A stretch of 64,000 nucleotides of DNA from Flavobacterium soli DSM 19725 (lineage in GTDB: Bacteria > Bacteroidota > Bacteroidia > Flavobacteriales > Flavobacteriaceae). The notes under the pieces were generated by a model, which was given only the letters and a program-made list of their open reading frames with translations, was not told the DNA's origin and did no database searches. This document shows positions 17,275 to 26,062 of this stretch, piece after piece; positions within the stretch are counted from its first letter, which is position 1; every line of letters starts with the position of its first letter. The stretch is from positions 309,327-373,326 of the forward strand of contig NZ_KE383907.1 in the NCBI RefSeq assembly GCF_000422705.1. Reading direction: 5' to 3'. The position numbers and the translations under genes were made by a program.

Positions 17275-17838
17275 TTACAATTTATCCAACGGCTTTCTTT
17301 TACCTTCTTTTATTTGTTTGAAATAGCTCGGTGTCAGTCCTGTTACTTTTTTGAACTGGTTGCTTAAATAGGCTACACTCGAATAGTTCAGACGAAAGGC
17401 AATTTCACTCAAAGACAGTTCATCATATACCAACAGCTCTTTTACTTTTTCTACTTTTTGGGCAATAAAGTATTTTTCAATAGTAATACCCTCCACCTCC
17501 GAAAAGAGATTGGATAGGTAATTATAATCGTGGTGCAATTGACTACTTAATACATCTGAAAGATTGGATTTGGTGTCATTGTCCTGATGATGCACAAGGT
17601 CAATAATTATATTTTTTATCTTTTCAATGATGCGGCTTTTTTTATCGTCAATGAGTTCAAAGCCCAATGGAATTAAAACCTTATCTAAATTATTTTTTTC
17701 TTCTGGTGTAATCTCTTTATCCAATGTTACCTCTCCAAGTTTGATTTTTTTTACAGTCAAACCTAATTTATCCAATTCATTTTGCACCACCATAATACAG
17801 CGGTTGCAAACCATATTTTTAATAAAGAGTGTATTCAT
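17275..17838 (-). CDS. AraC-type regulator with N-terminal metal-binding domain
   Basis: 187 residues. The N-terminus 'FIKNMVCNRCIMVVQNEL' keeps the M-x-C-x-x-C loop of an HMA fold (about 5-70, ending 'LIPLGFELIDD'), and the C-terminus (about 85-180) is an AraC DNA-binding domain with two HTH units: 'LSEIAFRLNYSSVAYLSNQF' and 'KKVTGLTPSYFK'. It most probably senses Cu(I) through the two cysteines and controls the copper genes directly downstream. Sensing and DNA binding in one short protein is unlike CueR or CusRS. A TACCTTTG promoter box lies 23 bases before the start. Confidence 0.85.
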   Translation of the reverse strand: MNTLFIKNMVCNRCIMVVQNELDKLGLTVKKIKLGEVTLDKEITPEEKNNLDKVLIPLGFELIDDKKSRIIEKIKNIIIDLVHHQDNDTKSNLSDVLSSQLHHDYNYLSNLFSEVEGITIEKYFIAQKVEKVKELLVYDELSLSEIAFRLNYSSVAYLSNQFKKVTGLTPSYFKQIKEGKRKPLDKL

Positions 17839-17860
17839 ATATACCTTTTTACGACCTTAA

Positions 17861-17868
17861 CAAAGGTA
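17861..17868 (-). promoter_or_regulatory. -7 promoter box of the copper regulator
   Basis: Minus-strand TACCTTTG, an exact match to TAnnTTTG, 23 bases upstream of the AraC-type regulator's ATG. It drives the leftward copper transcripts, back-to-back with the DUF1896 operon. Confidence 0.6.
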
Positions 17869-17896
17869 CAAATTAATCTTTGGCATTATATCTTTT

Positions 17897-17970
17897 AACG
17901 CCAAATCCTGCCTCTCAACGCCAAATCCTGCCACATCTTCAAAGGCACTTATCTACTGCTATAATTTTAG
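17897..17970 (+). promoter_or_regulatory. 20-bp-spaced motif pair and TATA element upstream of DUF1896
   Basis: AACGCCAAATCCTGCC occurs twice as a perfect 16-base repeat (17897-17912 and 17917-17932) with a 20-bp repeat length. TATAATTTTAG starts at 17960, 28 bp after the second copy, and the gene starts at 18003. The same TATAATTTTAG also follows the motif pair at 43.5 kb. This is the cleanest example of the element-wide motif. Confidence 0.7.
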
Positions 17971-18002
17971 GCTTCAAGTAAAATTCTAAACAAAATTATA
18001 GT

Positions 18003-18440
18003 ATGGATACACAGCAAAAAGACCTATCGTATTTCAGGTTACGATTACAAGAATTATTAAATACCAGCTTCCCCGAAAAAGCAAACGACCAAAAATTTGT
18101 TGAGCAACGTTCTTCGTGGGCTGCCAATGCCTACGAGGGGGCTTTTAGTTCGGGAAACGCTATTGAGCAATGCAACGAAATAGCCAATTACATACTTTTT
18201 GAGGGCTTGCATTTCTCCAAATTCGATACCGTGTTTCAGGTGGTATGCAATGAGTTTGATACCATAATGGCAGATGAGGAACTGCGACCGTTCTCCCTTA
18301 AAATGTTTCCTGTTTGCGAGCCTGTTTTCTCCGGCTATGAACTAACCGATGATTTCGCTTATAACACAGAGTACGACCTGCTCTATACCGAAATAACCGG
18401 AACCATCGCAATCTGGATAGAGGAAAATGGGCTTCAATAA
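18003..18440 (+). CDS. DUF1896 family protein
   Basis: 145 residues, acidic, no signal peptide. Typical DUF1896 blocks: 'YFRLRLQELLNTSFPEKAND', 'RSSWAANAYEGAFSSGNAIE', 'ANYILFEGLHFSKFDTVFQV' and 'YDLLYTEITGTI'. The family is of unknown function and is nearly always encoded directly in front of the large methylase/helicase in Bacteroidota ICEs. Here the two genes overlap by 14 bases, so translational coupling and a physical partnership are likely. Confidence 0.82.
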   Translation: MDTQQKDLSYFRLRLQELLNTSFPEKANDQKFVEQRSSWAANAYEGAFSSGNAIEQCNEIANYILFEGLHFSKFDTVFQVVCNEFDTIMADEELRPFSLKMFPVCEPVFSGYELTDDFAYNTEYDLLYTEITGTIAIWIEENGLQ

Positions 18441-21400
18441 ACGCCAACATCTCCAACTGAATATTGATGCCTTACGAATTGCTTTTAAACTGGAAAAGGA
18501 GAAACGACAAGCCACCGTAGGCGAAAGACTGCTAATGATGCAATACAGCGGATTTGGTGGTCTAAAATTCGTACTGAACCCTATAGTAAATGAAATAGAC
18601 ATCAATCATTGGAAGAAAACGGAACACGACCTTTTCCCGATTACGCAGGAACTCCACCAACTACTCAAAGAAAATTCCGAAGACGAAAAGCAATACCGCA
18701 AATATGTAGATAGTATGAAAAGTTCTGTATTGACGGCTTTTTATACACCGCCACAGGTCATTGATGCTATTTCCGCAAGCTTGCGTGACAGTGGTCTGGA
18801 CATTGATAAATTCCTTGAACCATCCGCAGGTATCGGTTCATTCATACAATCCTTTTCGGAAAATCAATTGGCAAATGTTACCGCTTATGAAAAGGATTTG
18901 CTCACAGGCAATATTTTAAAACAGCTTTATCCCGAAAGCAATATCCGTGTGAGCGGTTTTGAGGAAATTCCCGAAAAGGAACAGAACAGCTATGATGTGA
19001 TTGCCAGCAACATCCCGTTCGGCGATACATCCGTATTTGATCTTTCTTATTCCAGAAGTAAAGACACAGCCAAAGTACAAGCTACACGAAGCATTCACAA
19101 TTACTTCTTTCTGAAAGGTACTGATATGCTCCGTGAGGGTGGACTATTAGTGTACATTACCTCGCAGGGCATTCTCAATAGCCAAAAGAACGAACCCATA
19201 CGCAGGGCATTGATGCAGGATAATAATTTGGTTTCGGTTATCCGCTTACCTAACAACCTGTTTACAGATTATGCAGGTACAGAGGTCGGCAGTGACCTGA
19301 TTATCCTGCAAAAGAATATGGCAAAACGAGGTCTGACCAAAACCGAAGAACTCTTTTGCCAAAGCAAGCAAACGCAGTACAATACGCCTGGCAATGCACT
19401 TTTTCAGGATAGCACAAGGATTGTGCATACCGAACAGAAATTAGATACCGACCCATACGGAAAACCTGCATTAATTTTTACACACAAAGGCGGGGTTACA
19501 GGAATTGCCAAAGACCTCAAACAAATGCTTACGGATGATTTTGAAAAGCATTTGGATTTGAATTTATATAAAGGAGAGCGTAACGATGAACCTGTTATAC
19601 AAATTCTCTTAACACCGCAACCGCCAGTTGTAGAACCTATATTAATCAGTCAGGAACGACAGTCATTAGATACACCTACAATTATTCAGCAAAGTCAACA
19701 GGAATTAAAGCAATTAAGCATTTTCGATCTGTTTGAAAATATAGATGAACCGGTAGCGGTTCTTGATCCACCCAAAAGAACGAAGCAAGCCAAAAGGCAA
19801 AGCACTAAAGCAAACCGCCGTGCAATAGGTCGCCAGACCGATCTGTTCAATGGGATGCAGCAACCTTATACACCTCCGATTACCGATAGAACTGCCAACG
19901 TAAGCACATCTACCAATGGCAAAAAACAGGAAGCCATCGGCGACCTGTTTTCGGGTATCAACGTGAATGGCCAAGCTGATAAGCCAGCCGTTCCCGACAC
20001 CATTCCTGAACCTGCTCCGTATGGTGGAGAATTAAAATCATTCCACCGAAACGATTGCCTTGTATTGGATAATGGTTGGGTCGGTCATCTGCAAAATGTA
20101 GATACATCAAATGGTGCAGCCGTATTCCACCCATTGCAATTACCACCCTCACAAAAAGTAAGAGCCGAAGCCTACATTGCTGTACGTGATGTTTACCAAG
20201 ATCTTTACAATAAGGAGGCGAAGCTTCAGACCGAACACAAAGAAGAAAGAGAAAATCTTAATCAATTATACGATGCCTTTGTCAAAAGGCACGGAAACCT
20301 CAACAGTGCCGATAATATCAAGCTCATCAAAACGGATAGTTCCGGAAAGGAAATACCTTATCTGGAACGTGTGGTTGGTGGCGTGGTACACAAGGCCGAT
20401 ATATTCAGTCGCCCTGTAAGTTTTTCTACCTTAACCATAACAACGGACAATCCCGAAGAAGCATTAGCGGCCTCGCTCAATAAGTACGGAAACGTGGATT
20501 TGGATTATATGTCCGAAATCAGCAGTATGACTGATGACGCTTTGAAAGAAGCCTTACACGGTCGTATTTATTACAATCCTCTACAAAAGGAATACGAGAT
20601 ATCCGAACGCTGGATTGCAGGTAACGTAGTGGAAAAAGCCCAAGAAGTCAAAGCATATATCGAAAATGATCCTGATGATGCACAGGCTAAAGCAAGCCTT
20701 ACCGTTTTGGAAGAAGCCCGACCAAGACGTATTGAGTTTGAAGAATTGGATTTTAACCTCGGCGAGCGTTGGATACCCACTGGTATTTATGGCCGGTTTG
20801 CTTCACATCTTTTTGATACGGACGTGAACATTCATTACTCGGAGAGTTCTGATGATTTTTCTGTAAGCTGTAAACAAAAGAATGTTCATATATGGGATAA
20901 ATACGCCGTAAAAGCTGAAAGCCGGACGTTTGACGGGATTGCTCTGCTCAAACACGCCCTTGTCAATACTACACCTGATATTACCAAAAAAGTGATGGTT
21001 GGCGATCAAGAAGTCAAGGTACGGGATATGGAAGCCATACAAATGGCGAATACTAAGATTGATGAAATCCGAACCGCTTTTACAGAATGGCTTCATGCCC
21101 AAAATGATGAATTTAAGACAAGACTTACCGACAAATACAACGACACGTTTAATTGCTTTGTCCGTCCGAATTACGACGGAACTCATCAGGACTTTCCCGG
21201 TTTAGACCGCAAAGCACTCGGAATTGAAGATTTGTATTCCAGCCAAAAGGACACGGTTTGGATGATTAAGCTGAACAATGGTGCTATCTGCGACCACGAA
21301 GTAGGTGCAGGAAAAACATTGGTAATGTGTACGGCAGCCCAGGAAATGAAGCGTTTAGGGTTGGCTCATAAACCTATGATTATCGGGCTAAAAAGCAATG

Positions 21401-23808
21401 TTCACGAAATTGCCGAAGCTTACCGTACCGCTTATCCACACGCAAAAATATTGTTTCCAGGCAAAGAAGATTTTACACCCCAAAAACGCCAACGTATTTT
21501 TGGCGACATTAAAAACAACGATTGGGATTGTGTTATTCTCACACATGATCAATTTGGAATGATCCCACAATCTCCCGAAATTCAGAAGGAAATCTTAGAA
21601 ATTGAGTTGGACAGCGTGGAGCGTAACCTTGATGCCCTGCAATCGCAAGGCAAGGAAGTGACCAGAGGAATGCTTGCCGGTGTAATCAAGCGAAAAGAAA
21701 ACCTCGAAGTCAAACTCAAAACCCTGCAACACGATATTGAAAATCGTAAAGATGATGTGGTCGATTTTAAGATGATGGGTATAGACCATCTGTTTGTGGA
21801 TGAAAGCCATCAATTCAAAAACCTGATGTTCAATACAAGGCATTCCAGAGTTGCAGGATTAGGTAATGTTGACGGCAGTCAAAAAGCAATCAACCTGCTA
21901 TTTGCCATTCGTACCATTCAGGAACGCACAAATGCAGATATGGGGGCAACTTTTCTTTCGGGAACTACCATCAGTAATTCATTAACCGAACTGTACTTAC
22001 TATTCAAATACCTCAGACCAAGAGCAATGGAAAAACAAGGCATTCACTCCTTTGATGCTTGGGCAGCTATTTACGCAAGGAAAACGACCGATTATGAATT
22101 TTCGGTTGCCAACAATATTGTTGCAAAAGAACGTTTCCGCTATTTTATCAAAGTGCCGGAACTAGCACAGTTCTATTCCGAAATCACGGATTATCGTACC
22201 GCAAAGGATATTGGTATCGACCGACCTAATAAGAACGAAGTATTGTATAATATACCGCCTACACCCGATCAAGAAGAGTTTATTCAAAAATTGATGGAAT
22301 TTGCCAAATCGGGAAATGCTACGTTATTGGGAAGAGCACCATTATCTCCATCTGAAGAAAAAGCAAAGATGCTTATTGCGACGGACTATGCCCGTAAGAT
22401 GTCTTTGGATATGCGAATGGTAAACGGTGCTTATGATGACCACCCCGACAACAAAGCTTCGCATTGTGCAGCCAACATTGCTAAATATTACAACCAATAC
22501 AACTCACAAAAAGGAACTCAGTTTGTTTTCTCCGATTTGGGAACCTACAAGCAGAGCGAATGGAATGTTTACTCCGAAATCAAACGCAAGCTCGTGGAAG
22601 ACCACGGCATCCCTGCAAACGAAGTCCGCTTTATACAGGAAGCCAAAAATGATAAGCAACGCAAAGAGCTTATTAAAGGAATGAATGAAGGTAAAATCCG
22701 CATACTTTTCGGTTCTACAAGTATGTTGGGTACTGGTGTGAATGCGCAAAAAAGAGCCGTTGCCGTTCATCATCTCGATACGCCGTGGCGACCAAGCGAC
22801 CTTGCCCAAAGGGACGGCAGAGCTGTTCGTAAAGGCAATGAGATCGCCAAGTTTTTTGCAGAAAATAAAGTAGATGTAATCATTTATGCCGTAGAAAAAT
22901 CATTGGACAGCTATAAGTTTAATCTGTTATACAATAAGCAACTATTTATAGACCAATTAAAAACCAACAACCTTGGCAAGCGAACTATTGATGAGGGTAG
23001 CATGGACGAAAAATCAGGAATGAACTTTTCGGAATATGTGGCTATCCTATCAGGAAATACAGATCTACTGGATAAAGCCAAACTGGAAAAGCAGATTGCC
23101 GGATTGGAAAGCGAAAAGCAAGCTTTCAATCGTTCTAAATTCAGTGCCAGGTATAAGCTGGAAGACTATTCGGCAGAACTTGACAAAGCCAAATCCCGCT
23201 TTGACCGTATGAGCCTTGATTGGAATAATCTGCAAGAGCGTATCCAAAAACGTTCGGACGGCACAATCGCAAATCCTATGCAATTAGATGGCTTACCGGC
23301 CAATGCGGACATCAAACAAATCGGTGCAAAGCTCAACCAACTTGCGGACAAAGCACGTACAGGTGGGGATTATGAAGAAATCGGAAGCCTTTACGGTTTT
23401 CAACTTTTAGTAAAAACAGAAATGTCGCAGAAAGAGGGCGTGGATATTCGGGTAAACCGATTTTTGATACAGGGCGAGGGAAATATTAAATACACCTACA
23501 ATAACGGTATTATAGCCAAAGATGAAAAATTGGCATCAATGAATTTTCTCAACGCATTGGAAAAACTACCGGCTTATATTGATCAAGAACAAAAGAAAAT
23601 TGCTGAAATACAAAAAGATCTGCCTATTCTTCAGGAAGTAGTGAACGGAAATTGGAGTAAGGAAATCCGCTTGAGCGAACTCAAAACGGAGTTGGCTTCT
23701 GTAGAACGAAAAATACAATTGTCAATCACTCCCGAACCTTCAGAGGATGCACCAACGCCATTTATTGATAAAGCCACAAATAAAGAGCGATCGTCTATAC
23801 GATTGTGA
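18427..23808 (+). CDS. Giant N6-adenine-type DNA methylase / SNF2-like helicase
   Basis: 1793 residues. The N-terminal part is a type I/IIG-like methyltransferase: 'FLEPSAGIGSFIQSF' (SAM motif I, about 138-152) and 'YDVIASNIPFGD' near 187-198, the NPPY position read as NIPF. A variable Q/P-rich linker follows (about 400-520). The C-terminal half is a superfamily 2 helicase with 'HEVGAGKT' near 957-964, 'FVDESHQF' near 1122-1129, 'LSGTTISNS' and motif VI 'QRDGRAVRKGN' near 1461, then coiled coil. The layout recalls the DarB-type antirestriction proteins of phage P1 and their ICE relatives; a role in protecting or remodelling transferred DNA is inferred. No separate endonuclease domain is seen. 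Confidence 0.87.
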   Translation: MGFNKRQHLQLNIDALRIAFKLEKEKRQATVGERLLMMQYSGFGGLKFVLNPIVNEIDINHWKKTEHDLFPITQELHQLLKENSEDEKQYRKYVDSMKSSVLTAFYTPPQVIDAISASLRDSGLDIDKFLEPSAGIGSFIQSFSENQLANVTAYEKDLLTGNILKQLYPESNIRVSGFEEIPEKEQNSYDVIASNIPFGDTSVFDLSYSRSKDTAKVQATRSIHNYFFLKGTDMLREGGLLVYITSQGILNSQKNEPIRRALMQDNNLVSVIRLPNNLFTDYAGTEVGSDLIILQKNMAKRGLTKTEELFCQSKQTQYNTPGNALFQDSTRIVHTEQKLDTDPYGKPALIFTHKGGVTGIAKDLKQMLTDDFEKHLDLNLYKGERNDEPVIQILLTPQPPVVEPILISQERQSLDTPTIIQQSQQELKQLSIFDLFENIDEPVAVLDPPKRTKQAKRQSTKANRRAIGRQTDLFNGMQQPYTPPITDRTANVSTSTNGKKQEAIGDLFSGINVNGQADKPAVPDTIPEPAPYGGELKSFHRNDCLVLDNGWVGHLQNVDTSNGAAVFHPLQLPPSQKVRAEAYIAVRDVYQDLYNKEAKLQTEHKEERENLNQLYDAFVKRHGNLNSADNIKLIKTDSSGKEIPYLERVVGGVVHKADIFSRPVSFSTLTITTDNPEEALAASLNKYGNVDLDYMSEISSMTDDALKEALHGRIYYNPLQKEYEISERWIAGNVVEKAQEVKAYIENDPDDAQAKASLTVLEEARPRRIEFEELDFNLGERWIPTGIYGRFASHLFDTDVNIHYSESSDDFSVSCKQKNVHIWDKYAVKAESRTFDGIALLKHALVNTTPDITKKVMVGDQEVKVRDMEAIQMANTKIDEIRTAFTEWLHAQNDEFKTRLTDKYNDTFNCFVRPNYDGTHQDFPGLDRKALGIEDLYSSQKDTVWMIKLNNGAICDHEVGAGKTLVMCTAAQEMKRLGLAHKPMIIGLKSNVHEIAEAYRTAYPHAKILFPGKEDFTPQKRQRIFGDIKNNDWDCVILTHDQFGMIPQSPEIQKEILEIELDSVERNLDALQSQGKEVTRGMLAGVIKRKENLEVKLKTLQHDIENRKDDVVDFKMMGIDHLFVDESHQFKNLMFNTRHSRVAGLGNVDGSQKAINLLFAIRTIQERTNADMGATFLSGTTISNSLTELYLLFKYLRPRAMEKQGIHSFDAWAAIYARKTTDYEFSVANNIVAKERFRYFIKVPELAQFYSEITDYRTAKDIGIDRPNKNEVLYNIPPTPDQEEFIQKLMEFAKSGNATLLGRAPLSPSEEKAKMLIATDYARKMSLDMRMVNGAYDDHPDNKASHCAANIAKYYNQYNSQKGTQFVFSDLGTYKQSEWNVYSEIKRKLVEDHGIPANEVRFIQEAKNDKQRKELIKGMNEGKIRILFGSTSMLGTGVNAQKRAVAVHHLDTPWRPSDLAQRDGRAVRKGNEIAKFFAENKVDVIIYAVEKSLDSYKFNLLYNKQLFIDQLKTNNLGKRTIDEGSMDEKSGMNFSEYVAILSGNTDLLDKAKLEKQIAGLESEKQAFNRSKFSARYKLEDYSAELDKAKSRFDRMSLDWNNLQERIQKRSDGTIANPMQLDGLPANADIKQIGAKLNQLADKARTGGDYEEIGSLYGFQLLVKTEMSQKEGVDIRVNRFLIQGEGNIKYTYNNGIIAKDEKLASMNFLNALEKLPAYIDQEQKKIAEIQKDLPILQEVVNGNWSKEIRLSELKTELASVERKIQLSITPEPSEDAPTPFIDKATNKERSSIRL

Positions 23809-23820
23809 TTTTGAAAATAG

Positions 23821-24648
23821 TTACCTCTCATCTTGTTCATCCATCTTTTTTAGAAGACTTTCATGCATGGTATCCAAAAATTTCGTCCGATTAAGTTTCC
23901 TGTTTTTCAATTCTAGATAAGTACGGTAGAAATCACCGAGATCGATATTGCAGAAACTTTCAAAGCTTTTTGCAATTAATTTTATATCAGCATTGCCATT
24001 CTCAAACACACCCTGTGCGTGGAGAGCATAAATAAGTTCAATTAAAGCAGTTTTACTGGCTGTCCAGTTTAACATTGAACCCTCGTTTTTTCTTTGCTTG
24101 CTTGTACTATTGAGTTGATCCTCAATATAGACCTGTATCAGGTCATTGGCAATTATTTTAGCGACTTTGTAGTCATGAGAGGTAGAGAAACTATGATCGG
24201 CTTCAAAATAGAAAGTATCCAAACATAGTTTGATATCGTGACTGCTTCTTACAAAATATTTATGATCCAGGTAAGTACTATTGGTTCTGTAATATTTGTA
24301 AAAATCACGGTTGTTATCAAAAAACCTTTTTAGTTTATAAAGTTCGACCTTCAGATATTTTCGAATGTTCTTCCTATTACCAAAAGGCTTTTTTGTTTCA
24401 ATTTTATAGATTGCATTGTAATAAATCAATTTAGATAATATGGAAGGCTTGAGATGCTTAAAAAAATAGATTTCTTCATTAACATCTTTAAACCCCTTTT
24501 CAGCTATAAACAGCTTCATTTGAGCAACATGTTTCAGAATCAACTTTATTATTGATTCTGATAGCACAATTGTATCATCAATTTCAGAAACTAAATTATG
24601 AATATCATCTTCTAACCGATTTAATATGTCTTTGTAAAACTTCACCAT
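23821..24648 (-). CDS. RteC-family regulatory protein (copy 2)
   Basis: 275 residues from the ATG at 24648 ('MVKFYKDILNRLEDD'); the frame opens at 24711 but the extra 21 residues are not family-like. It has the RteC blocks 'YFFKHLKPSILSKLIYYNAI', 'FEADHSFSTSHDYKVAKII' and 'NWTASKTALIELIYALHAQG', clearly homologous to but well diverged from the copy at 2562. It converges on the methylase/helicase with a 12-base gap and lies downstream of the efflux cargo. It may respond to that cargo's signal, or belong to a second element whose remains are embedded here. Confidence 0.83.
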   Translation of the reverse strand: MVKFYKDILNRLEDDIHNLVSEIDDTIVLSESIIKLILKHVAQMKLFIAEKGFKDVNEEIYFFKHLKPSILSKLIYYNAIYKIETKKPFGNRKNIRKYLKVELYKLKRFFDNNRDFYKYYRTNSTYLDHKYFVRSSHDIKLCLDTFYFEADHSFSTSHDYKVAKIIANDLIQVYIEDQLNSTSKQRKNEGSMLNWTASKTALIELIYALHAQGVFENGNADIKLIAKSFESFCNIDLGDFYRTYLELKNRKLNRTKFLDTMHESLLKKMDEQDER

Positions 24649-24717
24649 AATCCAATTTATTGAGTTCAATGATGTACTCGAATGATAGCCCGTAAATGAC
24701 ACAATGCACATATTTAT

Positions 24718-25317
24718 CTACTTAATACATTGTATCAGATAGAAGGGATAGTTCTCCACAACCGTCTCGATGTGATGAAGTCCATAATTACCAAATTCCT
24801 GCTGGATGGACTCTAGGTCATAGAAAAACATATTTACTCCACCAAACTGTTCGTATCGGTCAGTACTTATCAGTGTACCTTGTCCATAGGTGGAAGCATC
24901 CTTAGTGATCGCAGAGAAAATCATTAACCCTCCAGTAGCAAGTTGGTTGTAGCAGTCCGAAATCAATTTTTTTCGTTCATTTTCGTCCAGCAAATGGATT
25001 AACGCATGGCAGAATATGCCATCGTATATAGCTTGGTCAACCGGCATATCCGTTACCGACCCATGATGGATTTTCAACGTTTTTCCAAAATTCTTTTCTG
25101 CAAGGTGGATAGCGGTTTCGGAAATCTCAATGCCTGTTACAGTCATTCCCTTGTTGAGGAAAGGTGTAGCATTCCTACCATAACCAATACCGGGAATTAA
25201 TATTTCTTTCAAGCCATTTTTTGCAAATAGTTCGGCGGATAAAACGGCAGTTTGTGTGGGGACGGATCCCCACATTTCCTGCTTACTCTTAAATGCTTCT
25301 TCCCAAAATTCAATCAT
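24718..25317 (-). CDS. Class I SAM-dependent methyltransferase (TehB/TPMT-like)
   Basis: 199 residues, cytoplasmic. Rossmann methyltransferase with motif I 'ILIPGIGYGRNATPFL' (about 39-54), the acidic loop 'VTGIEISETAIHLAEKNF', motif II 'HGSVTDMP' and 'YDGIFCHALIHLL'. Arg-Asn after the glycine loop is typical of TehB and thiopurine-methyltransferase relatives that methylate small thiol, tellurium or selenium compounds or xenobiotics; the substrate is unknown. Its start is 6 bases downstream of the stop of the lipoprotein methyltransferase, at the 3' end of the efflux island. Confidence 0.82.
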   Translation of the reverse strand: MIEFWEEAFKSKQEMWGSVPTQTAVLSAELFAKNGLKEILIPGIGYGRNATPFLNKGMTVTGIEISETAIHLAEKNFGKTLKIHHGSVTDMPVDQAIYDGIFCHALIHLLDENERKKLISDCYNQLATGGLMIFSAITKDASTYGQGTLISTDRYEQFGGVNMFFYDLESIQQEFGNYGLHHIETVVENYPFYLIQCIK

Positions 25318-25323
25318 AAAATT

Positions 25324-26037
25324 TTATTTAGCTTTGATGATATACTGATACGGCAATAGGTTTACTTCAACTTCAAAAGACGTAAAACCTGCCTTTTTCA
25401 GTTCAAATACGATTTCATCCACAGATGCCCTCATGGTCATAGCCGGTGCCTGTACTTTCTCAGTGAATACTGCTTTGAAAAAATCAACAATTACCAGTTC
25501 ACCATTTTTATTTAAACCTTTTTTCACTTTAGAAAAGTACTCGGTTCTGTTATCTATATGATGGTAAGTGTTGGCAATAAAAACAATGTCCGCTTCATTA
25601 TCTTTAAGTAACGGACTGTCATAAGGAATCTTCCGAAGCTCTATGTTCTTTATGCTTTCTTTAGTAATCCTCTCTTTAAGATAATCCTGAAAGGCATCGC
25701 TTACATCTGCAGCAATAACATGTGCTCCTTTAGCAGCAAACTTTACAGAGAAATAGCCAGTAGCTGCACCAATATCCATTATTTTTTTACCCTTAAGATC
25801 TCCCATATATTGCAATACTTTTTGGGGATGCTGCATGGAATCTCTTTCGGCCGATTCGAAGTTTTTAGCCATTTTAGCTACTGCTTCCTTATCTGCGAAA
25901 GCATGCTCTGAGTGAGAGTGTTTCTTCTCGTTATGATGCTTTTGATCTGTATGCTGTGCATTGCTGTTACAAGATAACATAAGCATCGCTACTAATAATC
26001 CGCCAGTGATTTGGCTACTCATTTTTTTTCTGTTCAT
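25324..26037 (-). CDS. Lipoprotein-type SAM methyltransferase with His-rich linker
   Basis: 237 residues. A lipoprotein signal ends in 'LMLSCNSNAQ' (lipobox Cys 23), followed by a very His-rich linker: 'HTDQKHHNEKKHSHSEHAF'. The rest is a Rossmann methyltransferase: 'KKIMDIGAATGYFSVKFAAK' (motif I), 'VIAADVSDAFQDYL', 'ADIVFIANTYHHID' and 'GELVIVDFF'. SAM is not expected outside the cytoplasm, so an exported methyltransferase is odd; the domain may be used for other binding, or the protein may stay inside. The His stretch should bind metal ions. It lies downstream of the amino-acid permease with a 25-base gap. Confidence 0.8.
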   Translation of the reverse strand: MNRKKMSSQITGGLLVAMLMLSCNSNAQHTDQKHHNEKKHSHSEHAFADKEAVAKMAKNFESAERDSMQHPQKVLQYMGDLKGKKIMDIGAATGYFSVKFAAKGAHVIAADVSDAFQDYLKERITKESIKNIELRKIPYDSPLLKDNEADIVFIANTYHHIDNRTEYFSKVKKGLNKNGELVIVDFFKAVFTEKVQAPAMTMRASVDEIVFELKKAGFTSFEVEVNLLPYQYIIKAK

Positions 26038-26062
26038 TTTATTTAATTTATGTGTTTAACAA

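Noticed and set aside
20177..20419. Frames inside the methylase/helicase on both strands
   Set aside because: They are all shadows of one long conserved reading frame with motifs in proper order.
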